Origin: Segniliparus rugosus ATCC BAA-974
Lineage (GTDB): Bacteria; Actinomycetota; Actinomycetes; Mycobacteriales; Mycobacteriaceae
Assembly (NCBI RefSeq): GCF_000185725.2
Contig: NZ_KI391954.1
Span: 806,001 to 870,000 of the forward strand
Direction of reading: 5' to 3'
DNA: 64,000 nucleotides
A program made the position numbers and the translations under genes. Position 1 is the stretch's first letter; each line of letters starts with the position of its first letter. The notes under the pieces were generated by a model. That model searched no databases and was not told the DNA's origin. It saw only the letters and a program-made list of their open reading frames with translations. Shown piece after piece: positions 27,290 to 35,327 of the stretch.

Positions 27290-27946
27290 TGGTCGCCACC
27301 ACGCGAAATAATCGAACAACGCGTCCGCAAAGAGGAGCGCAGCGGCCCCTGCGGCGGCCACGCTGAGCGACAGAGGATCTCGGTCGGGAGGTGAACCAGC
27401 TCGGCTTCATCGGAGCTGTCATCAATGGCCATGTCAATGGCGAATACCTCGACAACGAACGGTACTGGCCTGTCCTTGAGCGGGCGGGCGATTTCGGCGT
27501 TCCGGTTTTCTTGCACCCCACCCGGCCGACGCAGCCGGTGATCGACGCGCTGCACAGTCTGCGGCCCATCCTCGCCGGGGTCTTCGACCGGTTCCCCGGC
27601 CTGCAGCTGATCCTCGGCCATCTCGGCGAGTTCTTGCCTGCCGCGATCGACCGCGCCGAGTCGCTTTTCAGCAATCAGGCACTCGGCTTGAGCATCCCGG
27701 TCAAGCAGACATTCGAAGACCGTTTCTGGATCGGGGTCTCCTCCAGGCTGAACACGTACCTCCCGTTCGCCTCGGCCTTGCACGCGATTGGGATCGACTG
27801 GATGCTCTTCACCGCCGACCTATCCGTACAAACCGTCCCGGCCCGTCGTGGACTGCCTCAACGGCCTTCCCTTGCGCAAGCGCGGGAAAGAGAAGATCGC
27901 ATACCGCAACGCCGAACGGCTCCTGCGCCTCGACAACGCCGACTGA
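27290..27946 (+). pseudogene. broken amidohydrolase-2 (ACMSD-like) gene
   Basis: The best-preserved part (27391-27820) reads QLGFIGAVINGHVNGEYLD, YWPVLERAGDFGVPVFLHPT and FDRFPGLQLILGHLGEFLPA, the core of amidohydrolase-2 barrels. An extra C at about 27823 breaks the frame; in the next frame the end reads DYPYKPSRPVVDCLNG to AERLLRLDNAD and stop 27944-27946. Upstream, EIIEQRVRKEER and LRRPR, a TGA, then TEDLGREV show more lesions, and the N-terminal metal-binding HxH region is absent. The gene is dead. Confidence 0.75.
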
Positions 27947-27947
27947 C

Positions 27948-28025
27948 GCGTTCCCCGACGGCCTAGGGGCCGTGGCCGAAGCGCTCGACAAAGCCGCGCG
28001 GGCAGCACGCGGCGCGGCCGGCTAG
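27948..28025 (+). pseudogene. C-terminal scrap of a tyrosine integrase (outer copy)
   Basis: The frame AFPDGLGAVAEALDKAARAA ends in RGAAG and TAG 28023-28025. It matches, residue for residue over most of its length, the integrase tail at 51330-51431. It directly follows the stop of the broken amidohydrolase and precedes the hairpin and left attachment repeat, in the same order as the inner copy. It is taken as a trace of an earlier element at this tRNA. Confidence 0.7.
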
Positions 28026-28080
28026 AACCACTGCGCGCCGAGGCTTCTTCGGGCTATTTTGTGGGTTCGGGAAAGCAAGA

Positions 28081-28112
28081 GGCCCCGGCCCGCGTTTTCG
28101 CGGGCCGGGGCC
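28081..28112 (-). terminator. GC-rich hairpin beside the left attachment repeat
   Basis: GGCCCCGGCCCGCG (28081-28094) pairs perfectly with 28099-28112 around a TTTT loop. On the - strand it is followed by TCTTGCTTTCCC. Its place relative to the tRNA 3' fragment equals that of the hairpin at 51496-51530, so it is the old terminator of the tRNA transcript. Confidence 0.6.
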
Positions 28113-28113
28113 G

Positions 28114-28183
28114 TCTTTACTGTCTCAACCAACAGTGTCGGGGTGGCGGGATTCGAACCCACGGCCTCTTCGTCCCGAACGAA
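28114..28183. repeat. left attachment repeat with 3' half of tRNA-Pro
   Basis: These 70 bases (TCTTTACTGTCTCAACCAAC to CGTCCCGAACGAA) recur exactly at 51529-51598. Positions 28138-28183 are the 3' half of the tRNA-Pro gene, from the anticodon loop to the discriminator base, on the - strand; the 5' half is absent. This is the host-side junction left by site-specific integration into the tRNA gene. Confidence 0.92.
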
Positions 28184-28816
28184 CTTGTTCAGGGAGTTTG
28201 GGTGAGGAGTGTTCGGGTCGAATCGGGTTGATTCAGTCAGGTGAACTGCTGAAATCTGGGTTTGTTGAGATCGGTTCGAACGGGTTCGGATTGGTCGCGC
28301 TGCCTACCCACTGCCTACCGGTTGAGAACTTGTACAGCAGAGTCTCAGCAGTCAGGGGCTTCGACTTCACAGAGGCTCGCGAAGAGGTTGAGGAGCGAAC
28401 GGTGGAACCCGCTGATTAAGCGTCAGAGCCCGCCCGCGACAGATGACGTGGGGGAGTGATGCTTGACGATCGTCTGCGCAGGCAGCCATGCCTTTCTCGG
28501 CGCGGTCGCGACACCTGGCGATAGTTGGACATAGATGGCGTGTGACCAATGCGTGACCAGGCATCTGCATGTTTAATCTATTGAAATGATCTGAACGGGG
28601 ATCATCGGGTCTAGTTCATGGGAACGTCTAGTCCGGTACCTGGAGGGTGTGAGTGGCTCCGCGTTCAGTCTGCTCCAAGGGGTTTCGGTTCAAAGGCGCG
28701 TGTCGCTTGGCAGGCGGGAATGAGTTGACCACGGTGTTGTCGATGCCGACAGGATGCTAGGCATCATCGGGAACGGGCCGATGCTTCGAGGCCTACCATA
28801 AAGGTAGTATTACGTC
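28184..28816. other. left-end region without a convincing gene
   Basis: 633 bases. They hold the arm-type repeat at 28300-28321, a small inverted repeat ATGATC/GATCAT (28586-28591 and 28600-28605), and AT-richer sequence before the HEPN gene with TAGTAT at about 28806-28811 as a possible -10. Short open frames are present, but none resembles a protein or has a good ribosome site. Confidence 0.5.
28300..28321 (+). repeat. arm-type repeat, left end of element
   Basis: Two copies of TGCCTACC 11 bases apart (28301 and 28312) within a 22-base block. The same block, with one mismatch and the same direction, lies at 51437-51458 near the other end. In the excised circle the two would flank the attachment core, as integrase arm sites do. 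Confidence 0.55.
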
Positions 28817-30040
28817 ATGTGTGTTGGTCGACTCGCGGGTGTCGAACTTCAGGGCGCTCACATCGGGAGCGGTGCGGCGTTTTTGTTGAGGGGCGCACCG
28901 TTGAAGAGCGACTCCATCGAATTGGACGGCTGGGTCACATCTGTCGTACGAGGTAAGCAGTTTGTAGTCGTTCGCTCCGGGCGAGAGTTTTGCCTTGATG
29001 ATGTTCTGCCGGAAGCTGTGCATTTTGCCAATGCGGGTCTTGATTTGTTGTGTCTTAAAAGTGGAGGGGGCTGTGATGTGGTTATTCGTGACCCCGATAC
29101 GGACTCACTTATATGGGCGGCACAAGGTGCTGATGTAGTGATGCGTGCAACAGTAGTGATCCCCCTCTCTTCTCCGGTGCTATCTACAGAAACTGTGCCT
29201 TTGGATATTAATGGAAATGAAATTCCTCAGCCGATACCGCCTGATCCTAGGCTTCATAACACTTTTCGGTTTATCCGCGCCGCGCGCACCGCCGAATCTT
29301 TGTTTGAGGCGTATAGAAACGCCTTTTTGGCATTAGAATGCCTACTGGATCATTTGGCCCCTCAAAAGAGTGGTGAAAGAGAGGGGGTATGGTTTAAAAG
29401 GGCGCTCGGTGTGGCTAATAAAAAAAGGTCGGTATCGGATCTTGCTCCCCCGGGGGAGCAAGATCCGATCAATTGGGTGTATAAGAATATCTACGGTGAT
29501 CTCAGGTCGGGTCTAATGCACGCGAAACAAGAGCGGGGTTACCATATGCCTGGCGACAGAGCTCGGCACATGGATATTGAAGGATCTCTTACTAATTTAT
29601 GGTTGTACGTTAAGAAGCTCATGACAGATGAACTGGGAACGCCGGTCTGGGGTGATGAGTTGAGTGATACTAGTTGGCGGGTTGTTTGTGAGGAAAGCCT
29701 TCGTACAATGCGTCCATCGATGACTAGCGATAACTCGACCAAAACTAAAAACGACCACCCGTTTGCGCTTCCGGGAAATAGTATTGTGGAAATAAGTTCA
29801 GGTTCTGTATCCCACCAAGGGGATTCCTTGAGTTCGATTGACGGAAAATGTAGTGGGGATGAAGCAAGGTCGTTGGGTGTAATTAATCGAATAGGGGCCA
29901 TGGGGGCGGCGGGGGAGGCTCGGGTGCTGTCGGAGCTGCCGTCAGGGCTTGAAGTAGGGGGATCGGTTTCGGAATTTCAGGTTCGCATAGGAATCAGACG
30001 TTCGAGTTTCGGTGGTATTAGAAGTTATTTTTCGATGTGA
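28817..30040 (+). CDS. AT-rich HEPN-domain protein (ApeA-like), possible RNase toxin
   Basis: A 407-residue protein in clearly AT-richer DNA with codons unlike its neighbours (many AAT, ATT, AAA). The middle (about residues 150-290) resembles Apea-like HEPN domains: FRFIRAARTAESLFEAYRNA and LALECLLDHL, later YGDLRSGLMHAK. R230-SGLM-H235 fits the RX4H catalytic motif of HEPN ribonucleases. The first 140 residues look beta-rich and the last 100 low-complexity. HEPN proteins of this type act in phage defence by cutting RNA; that role is inferred. It is probably a recent import. Confidence 0.55.
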   Translation: MCVGRLAGVELQGAHIGSGAAFLLRGAPLKSDSIELDGWVTSVVRGKQFVVVRSGREFCLDDVLPEAVHFANAGLDLLCLKSGGGCDVVIRDPDTDSLIWAAQGADVVMRATVVIPLSSPVLSTETVPLDINGNEIPQPIPPDPRLHNTFRFIRAARTAESLFEAYRNAFLALECLLDHLAPQKSGEREGVWFKRALGVANKKRSVSDLAPPGEQDPINWVYKNIYGDLRSGLMHAKQERGYHMPGDRARHMDIEGSLTNLWLYVKKLMTDELGTPVWGDELSDTSWRVVCEESLRTMRPSMTSDNSTKTKNDHPFALPGNSIVEISSGSVSHQGDSLSSIDGKCSGDEARSLGVINRIGAMGAAGEARVLSELPSGLEVGGSVSEFQVRIGIRRSSFGGIRSYFSM

Positions 30041-30126
30041 TAAAGCATCTGGATGACTTAGTATTCCATTCTGGTCTGATTCGTGTATGGGCCGAGATGC
30101 TTGGATATTCGCAGGATTGTTAAAAT

Positions 30127-31104
30127 TCAATGGTGAGCTTTGACCCACTTCGCGATCCAGGGGATGTGATGCTGGGCGAACTCCCACCATTGGAAGCCTG
30201 CGGCGAGGAGCGCCATGGCGAGGGCGAACAGGGAAGCGGCGAGAAGCGGGCGTTTCCTCGCGAGCCTGGCGAATCGTGTGTCGAGATCTCCTCGGCCGGG
30301 CGTCGCGTAGAAGAAGGTGAGTGCTTTGACGGTGAAGGCGAACAGGGCGATGGTTCCGCCGATCACGGGGAACGGCAGCGTCTTGGTGATTGGGGCGCTG
30401 TAGAAGGCGTTGGAGACGATCGCTCCGACACCGCCGCCTTTGCCGGAGTAGGTGAGTAGCCGTTTCCAGTAGACGACTTGGCGTGGGCCTTTGCCGCGCT
30501 GGATTCGTCGGAGCCCAAACATGGCTTCGAAGATGATCCGGGTCTTCCAGAAGGTGTAGTGTCGGTGGGCTTTGTAGAGATCGTCGAGCGTCTGCGCGTC
30601 CGCGATTTGGCGTGTCGTGCTGCGGCTGATGAGCTGGCCTCTGCGGATGGCGAGCCGCCCGAGGCGCTCCGCGTCAGTGGCGAGCGTGCTGGCCGATGAC
30701 TCGGCGCAGAACGGGAGCAGGTTGCAGAGGTTCGGCGCCGAGTCCGGGTTGTAGAAGCGCTCGTTCGAGGCTCGGACAGTTCGCAAGAAACTGATGATCT
30801 CACGCCCGGTGGGCGGCTCGTCTTTCTTCAAGAAGCGCTTCTTGAAGAAGCGTCGTACCGTCCAGGGAATGCGGGATTCCTGGCTGAAGCTGCTGAGTAT
30901 CTCGATCCTCGTGTTGCGGAACCGGTTGCGCAATCCTTTGAACTGCTGTTCGGGGGTCTGCCCGGTGATTTCTTCGATTCGTTCGGCGAGCATCTTGTAG
31001 ACGAGGTAGTCCGCTGGGATTACCCCGGCGTCGAGCAGCACTGTGTAGCCGCTGACAAGTAGACCTATCACCGCGAAGCAGACGACTAAGAGTGATATGA
31101 CCAT
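30127..31104 (-). CDS. membrane protein of unknown function (element cargo)
   Basis: 325 residues. A first helix lies at about 2-24; the middle is a charged cytoplasmic-looking domain (LAERIEEITGQTPEQQFKGL; KAHRHYTFWKTRIIFEAMFG); two or three more helices follow at about 245-300. No family is recognised. It follows the membrane protein at 31141 in the same direction with a 36-base gap, suggesting a two-gene unit controlled with the divergent or upstream repressor gene. Confidence 0.5.
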   Translation of the reverse strand: MVISLLVVCFAVIGLLVSGYTVLLDAGVIPADYLVYKMLAERIEEITGQTPEQQFKGLRNRFRNTRIEILSSFSQESRIPWTVRRFFKKRFLKKDEPPTGREIISFLRTVRASNERFYNPDSAPNLCNLLPFCAESSASTLATDAERLGRLAIRRGQLISRSTTRQIADAQTLDDLYKAHRHYTFWKTRIIFEAMFGLRRIQRGKGPRQVVYWKRLLTYSGKGGGVGAIVSNAFYSAPITKTLPFPVIGGTIALFAFTVKALTFFYATPGRGDLDTRFARLARKRPLLAASLFALAMALLAAGFQWWEFAQHHIPWIAKWVKAHH

Positions 31105-31140
31105 TGTGGAGTCCTTTTTTCTGCGTGTGATTCTTCGGGG

Positions 31141-32013
31141 CTAATTGAGGGCGTACTCGAAGAGGGAGGAGCCGGCTGTCCATATGAGTAGGAACAACCC
31201 AGCCCATGAGGCGAAGATCAGTAACCCGTAGTCTCCGGCAAACGCCGAGACCCACGCCAAGCGCCGCTCGGAAACGCGGCGTAGCTTTTGCGCTGTTCGT
31301 GCGACCGCCACGGCTCGGGCGGCAGTGCTCATGCGTTTGATTCTGTAAGTGACTATGCCAGCGAGGGCGATGGGGAGCATGATCGCGAGACCGAAGAAAA
31401 CGCCGGCGACGATCCAGATCGCCGCGATGAACGGATGCCCGGCGAGCGATTCCGACATTCCCGACGGCAGGATCGGCCGACCGAGAAGTTTGAGGCCCAA
31501 GGCTCCTAAACCGACGAACCCGACGAGGCACACTGCGGACCAGGCCAGCGGCTGGGCGATCCAGCGGCGGAACCGTCCTGATGCGGCGGGCTTATGGGCG
31601 GGCCTACCTATCAGCAAAACCGCGCCGCCCAGCATCACCAGCAGCCACAAGACTATGAACGGCAGTTCACCGAGCTGTACCAGCCACGCCGCGCCGGTTT
31701 TCCCTCCCGCGAGGATCAGCGCAATACCGACGCCGAACAGTGCGAACATCGTCCGATTCGCACTGCGGCTGATCGCGGGATCGAGGTGAAGGTCCGGCGG
31801 GGGAGCGGTTTCCTCACGTTGTTTCTGCGCGATCTCGCTTTGTTTAGTCCGGACGGCGCGTTCCTCGGCCAGCGCCGCTTCGAGCGCGGCGCGGATCGGG
31901 TGTTTGCCCGGTTCGACTATCGTCGCTGGTGGGGCACTCGCTCCAGGCGGTTCTTCCACGTGGTTTGTCGTCTCGTTCTCCATAGGCAGCAGTATGTGCG
32001 AGACCACTGACAT
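31141..32013 (-). CDS. multi-pass membrane protein of unknown function (element cargo)
   Basis: 290 residues. An acidic, proline-rich N-terminus with a coiled-coil-like EEREE/QKQREE stretch is followed by about six transmembrane helices from residue 81 on. ATG 32013 is used; ATG 31983 (MENETTNHVEEPP) is the alternative, and neither has a strong ribosome site. It forms a likely operon with the gene at 30127. No family is recognised; paired membrane proteins near an element's end often affect entry exclusion or defence, but no motif shows this. Confidence 0.5.
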   Translation of the reverse strand: MSVVSHILLPMENETTNHVEEPPGASAPPATIVEPGKHPIRAALEAALAEERAVRTKQSEIAQKQREETAPPPDLHLDPAISRSANRTMFALFGVGIALILAGGKTGAAWLVQLGELPFIVLWLLVMLGGAVLLIGRPAHKPAASGRFRRWIAQPLAWSAVCLVGFVGLGALGLKLLGRPILPSGMSESLAGHPFIAAIWIVAGVFFGLAIMLPIALAGIVTYRIKRMSTAARAVAVARTAQKLRRVSERRLAWVSAFAGDYGLLIFASWAGLFLLIWTAGSSLFEYALN

Positions 32014-32097
32014 TCTCGCAAGATCGCACGTCCATGGTCAGGGTCTCCTGTCGCAGCGGTGGCTCAGCCGGACATTCGACGGCCTCGGAGACATCCT

Positions 32098-32547
32098 TCA
32101 TGCCGGTGTTCCGGGGGGCCGCAGGCGTGCTCGCTCGTGGGCGGCTCTGACGATGTCGGGCGTGGTGTGGAAGAGATTCGCGATGGCGGCGGCGTGCTGG
32201 TCGGAGAGGTTCTTCTCCCCGCGCTCCAAATCGGAGTAGTACCCGGTGGACACACCGAGGAGCCGGGCCACTTCGGGCTGGACGAGTCCGGCGAGGACGC
32301 GCAGGTCGCTGAGGTACCGCTCGCGCGGTGGGACTTTCACCAGATCGGCCATGCTCGCGCCGAGGGCCGCGGCGACGCGGGCGAGCTTGTCCACCTGCGG
32401 GCCCTCTGTAAGGCCTGACTCCCAGTTGCGGATCGCCTGGGGCGAGACGCGGGCGAGGCGGCCGAGCTCGGCCTCGCTCCACCCTTCCTTGTCCCGGAGC
32501 CTGGTCAACCGGTGAGGAGCCCATCCTCGAATCACTCGTCGTGCCAT
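32098..32547 (-). CDS. XRE-type regulator with two helix-turn-helix domains
   Basis: 149 residues holding two HTH_XRE units in tandem: EAELGRLARVSPQAIRNWES at about 25-44, and VQPEVARLLGVSTGYYSDLE at about 88-107. Each shows the Q/A-x3-G-x-S-x3-I/Y spacing. It is likely the element's phage-type repressor. The upstream AT-rich region (32548-32700) contains overlapping palindromes suited as its operator and is shared with the rightward genes starting at 32751. Confidence 0.75.
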   Translation of the reverse strand: MARRVIRGWAPHRLTRLRDKEGWSEAELGRLARVSPQAIRNWESGLTEGPQVDKLARVAAALGASMADLVKVPPRERYLSDLRVLAGLVQPEVARLLGVSTGYYSDLERGEKNLSDQHAAAIANLFHTTPDIVRAAHERARLRPPGTPA

Positions 32548-32665
32548 CCGCCGATGCTTGTGGCGCTGTGCCGTAGACGCACGATGTGGAGTTGTAGATT
32601 AGAGTTGTTGAATTTATAGTTACTAGAAAATCAGAGACCCGACCAAGACGAACCAAATATTGAGT

Positions 32666-32686
32666 TATGTGAGTCACATATGACTC
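32666..32686. promoter_or_regulatory. overlapping palindromes, candidate repressor operator
   Basis: TATGTGAGTCACATA (32666-32680) is a perfect 15-base palindrome around a central base. It overlaps GAGTCA-CATA-TGACTC (32671-32686). Both lie in the short AT-rich divergent region between the XRE gene and the rightward gene at 32751. Confidence 0.55.
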
Positions 32687-32750
32687 TTGGCATTGACCCA
32701 TGCCGGCACGGCCGTCCGTGCGGGCGCACGAGAACGCGAGGAGCGCGCGA

Positions 32751-32945
32751 ATGGCAGACGAGGTTCTGGCGGGAGACCGCCGGTACGAGTGGTTGAACGT
32801 GGATGTCGTCCGCTCGTCGGGCTACAAGGAGGACGCCAAGGACGTGATCAGCAAGCGCGGCCACGACGGCTGGGCGTATTTCGACCAGCGGCCCTCGCCC
32901 AACGGCGACGAGAACGTGGTGCTCGTCTTCTACAAGGCCAAGTGA
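32751..32945 (+). CDS. small DUF4177-like protein
   Basis: 64 residues from ATG 32751, with GCGAGGAGC upstream. The order YEWLNVDVV, a helix, GHDGWAYFDQRP and VVLVFYKAK matches the small DUF4177 fold (strand, helix, DGWEL turn, strand); the core gene at 59026 has the same layout. It precedes the secreted protease by 11 bases and is likely co-transcribed. Function is unknown. Confidence 0.6.
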   Translation: MADEVLAGDRRYEWLNVDVVRSSGYKEDAKDVISKRGHDGWAYFDQRPSPNGDENVVLVFYKAK

Positions 32946-32956
32946 GGAGCGACCAC

Positions 32957-33679
32957 ATGCGACTACCCACCATCGCCTTGGCGCTCGCCGCCCTCGCCGC
33001 GCTCCTGAGCCCGGCGGCGGCTTCGGCCATGAACGCTGCGGAAGATGTGACCCCCGCCGTGACGATCGCGCAGGACACCGACAACACCGCGAACCCCTCG
33101 CTCTCCAGCCAGAACGACCGGGCGTTCTGCACGCTCGGCTTCCTGGCCCGGCTGCCGGACGGGCGCACGGGCGCGGTGACCGCGGGGCACTGCGACAACG
33201 ACGCGCCGGGCTCGCCCGGCTGGGTCCACATGGCCTACTCGCCGACCGACACGTGGAGGCGCTTCGCGCACTTCGTGGCGAAGGCGTACGGCGACGACGC
33301 GGGGTCGGACATCGCCCTGCTCGCCGTCGACCCCTCCGCGGGGATCCCGACGGACGCGAGGATCGGCTACAAGCTCGACGTGAGGGGCTACGTGGACGCG
33401 GCGACGCTGGCCGCGACAGCGCCCAAGGCGTGCAAGTGGGGCGCGGTGACCGGGATGACCTGCGGCGACTTCATCGGCGTGGTGCCCGGCACGAACAAGG
33501 CCCAGTGGCGCATGGCCTCCGCGCACGGCGACTCGGGCAGCCCCGTGTTCGTCTCGATCAAGTCGGGCGGCGTCGGCGCGGTCGGGGTCCTCGACGGGTC
33601 CCCGCGCGGCGACGACGGGGTGGTCACGGTCGAGCTGATCGAGCCGTGGCTCTCCAAGTGGGGGCTGCAACTGCTCTAG
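32957..33679 (+). CDS. secreted trypsin-like serine protease
   Basis: 240 residues. A signal peptide of about 24 residues ends ASAM. The S1-type triad is visible: His in VTAGHCDN, Asp in GSDIALLAV and Ser in HGDSGSPVF. Cysteines (C at AFC and GHC; KACKWGAVTGMTC) suit two disulphides, as in streptogrisin-like proteases. The catalytic residues are intact. It could process or accompany the exported helical proteins encoded downstream; this is inferred from position only. Confidence 0.8.
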   Translation: MRLPTIALALAALAALLSPAAASAMNAAEDVTPAVTIAQDTDNTANPSLSSQNDRAFCTLGFLARLPDGRTGAVTAGHCDNDAPGSPGWVHMAYSPTDTWRRFAHFVAKAYGDDAGSDIALLAVDPSAGIPTDARIGYKLDVRGYVDAATLAATAPKACKWGAVTGMTCGDFIGVVPGTNKAQWRMASAHGDSGSPVFVSIKSGGVGAVGVLDGSPRGDDGVVTVELIEPWLSKWGLQLL

Positions 33680-33766
33680 GCCCCGGACGGAGCCCTTGAA
33701 CATGCGACGGGGGCGGCGGGGCCCTCTCGCGACGAGACGGCCCGCGGCGAACGGCTTGGAGGAACG

Positions 33767-33979
33767 ATGGATAGCTGTGACCGAGTGGTTCGACCGTTCA
33801 CGTTCGATCCAGGAGGGCTGGTGGTTATGGTTGAGCCCGATGGCATATGTTCGTGGTGGGGGGGCGCGGAGATGGTGTTGCCCGAGTCGGCGAATTTCCG
33901 GATGAGGGAACCGATTGGGGCCCTTGTGCGTCTAACCATGATGAGACTTGTCCTGTGTGCAAAGGAGCTACGACGATGA
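33767..33979 (+). CDS. small hypothetical protein
   Basis: 70 residues from ATG 33767, which has GGAGGAACG at ideal spacing, and the stop overlaps the next start as ATGA. These two signs support translation although no family is recognised. The sequence has a beta-like TFDPGGLVVMVEPDGICSWW segment and a basic C-terminus. It begins a run of overlapping genes to 37278. Confidence 0.45.
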   Translation: MDSCDRVVRPFTFDPGGLVVMVEPDGICSWWGGAEMVLPESANFRMREPIGALVRLTMMRLVLCAKELRR

Positions 33980-34356
33980 CCGGCGAGGCCAATGCCGGGG
34001 GATGTTCGAGGTACGCCGTGTCTGAACCGAGTGGATTCTCGCTGGACTCGGAGGAGTCGGAGGCGGTGTGCCGGGCTGTGCTCAAGTCGCTCGGGGAGCG
34101 GCATCAGTTGTTGGCGGACAAGGTCGCGGACACCTCTGATTTCGAAGGCGCAGCTGACGAGGCGGGTCGCCGCGCGCAGGAGCTGGCGCGAGCGGCGAAA
34201 GCCCGACTGGCGGAGCTGCGATTGGCTGGCGCGGCCCGGACGGTCGGCACGGTTCGGAACGTGTTCTCCGGGGTGGCATTGGTGCGGGAGATGGATTTCG
34301 AGGCCGAATATGGATTGAAGTCGGCTGGCGCGAGGATCGGCGGTTCGGGCTCGTGA
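33976..34356 (+). CDS. small helical protein of unknown function
   Basis: 126 residues; ATG 33976 has AAGGAG ten bases ahead. The body is one or two long helices (SGFSLDSEESEAVCRAVLKS and AADEAGRRAQELARAAKARL), a size and shape similar to ESX/WXG100-like proteins, but no WXG motif is present. Its end overlaps the next gene's GTG start. With its neighbours it may form an exported-protein cassette. Confidence 0.45.
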   Translation: MTGEANAGGCSRYAVSEPSGFSLDSEESEAVCRAVLKSLGERHQLLADKVADTSDFEGAADEAGRRAQELARAAKARLAELRLAGAARTVGTVRNVFSGVALVREMDFEAEYGLKSAGARIGGSGS

Positions 34357-35327
34357 AGACCGAGGCGCTGGAGGTTACGGACGCGGGGCGGCGAGACCCG
34401 CGCGAGATGGCAGTGTGGGACGGTGCGAGGGAGAACGCCGCGCTGCGCGAGGAGATCGCGACGGTTTTCCGGCTCGGGTTCGTCTCGTTCAAGCATCCGA
34501 AGGTGTCGGGTTCGGTCCAACTTTCTGGCACGCCGCCTCTGGTGCGTTTGGGCAATGGCGGGTCGCGGGTGTTCCGCAGTCAGGAGCCGTTGCTCGCCGT
34601 CGCCGGTTTCCCGCGCGAGTTCGGGGAGTGCATGGAGTGGACGGTGGCGAAGGCGGCGGAGCGTTACGATCTCTACGAGCGTTTGGCGGACGACCCGCAC
34701 ATGGGAGCCCGGTGCGGCTGCTGAGGCCAGCGGCTTCGATCTGGAGGCCCCCACGGGGTGCCGCACGCTGTCGGGGCGAGTCAATTTCCTGGAGAAGGCG
34801 GAGCAGGCGAAGGCGGGCGACGCCGCCGCGTTGGCGTTTTTGAAGCGCCATAGCGATCGGGTCGCGCATGTGGAGCTGATGGCGGAGACCGGTGCGGGCG
34901 CGATGTCGGTGGTGCTCGACGGGCGGGATCTGCCGGTGTCGATAACCTCCGCGCGGTACGCGGAGGCTGCGAGACTCGCGTGCTGGGGGTTGCGCGCGGC
35001 GGGGGTCGAGGCGCAGAAGTGGGCCAACGAGCTCGCCCGCCAGCTCGCGGAGGCGACCGCCGGGGTCGGTGAGGCCCTGCCGGAGGACGAGCGGGTCGAG
35101 GTGGACTTCACGCGGGGCCTGCCGGACTGGCCCGAGGAGATGGCGGAGGACTTCGAGCAGCTCAAAGAGTTCCTCATGGACCTGCAATGCACCAGGCACG
35201 ATTTCGTGACCGAGCAGAAGCGGGCGAGGAGGAGCGCGAGCGCCAACAGGCGGACGCCGACGCGGATCTGGAGCGCCGCAAGGCCGCCGCCCTGGACGAG
35301 CTTCGGATGCGAGGGAAACTGCGGTGA
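34353..35327 (+). pseudogene. unknown helical gene with two apparent frameshifts
   Basis: Coding starts at GTG 34353 (overlapping the previous stop) and reads well to about 34700. An extra G in ATGGGAG (34701-34707) shifts the good frame by one, so the strict frame stops at 34722-34724. The shifted frame reads FLEKAEQAKAGDAAALAFLK, VEVDFTRGLPDWPEEMAEDF and so on to about 35215. A missing A near EQK returns coding to the first frame (EEERERQQADADADLERRK), ending TGA 35325-35327, which overlaps the next GTG start. Restored, it would be 324 residues. No family is recognised. Confidence 0.6.

Noticed and set aside
28135-28419. Open frame beginning with a GWRDSNPRPLRPE-like peptide
   Set aside because: This is translation of the tRNA-Pro fragment, a well-known false protein; the same peptide appears from 51555 over the intact tRNA.
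35187-35327. Separate 46-residue gene starting at ATG 35187
   Set aside because: Possible, but no ribosome site; it is better explained as the C-terminus of the frameshifted gene from 34353, whose reading would otherwise have no stop.
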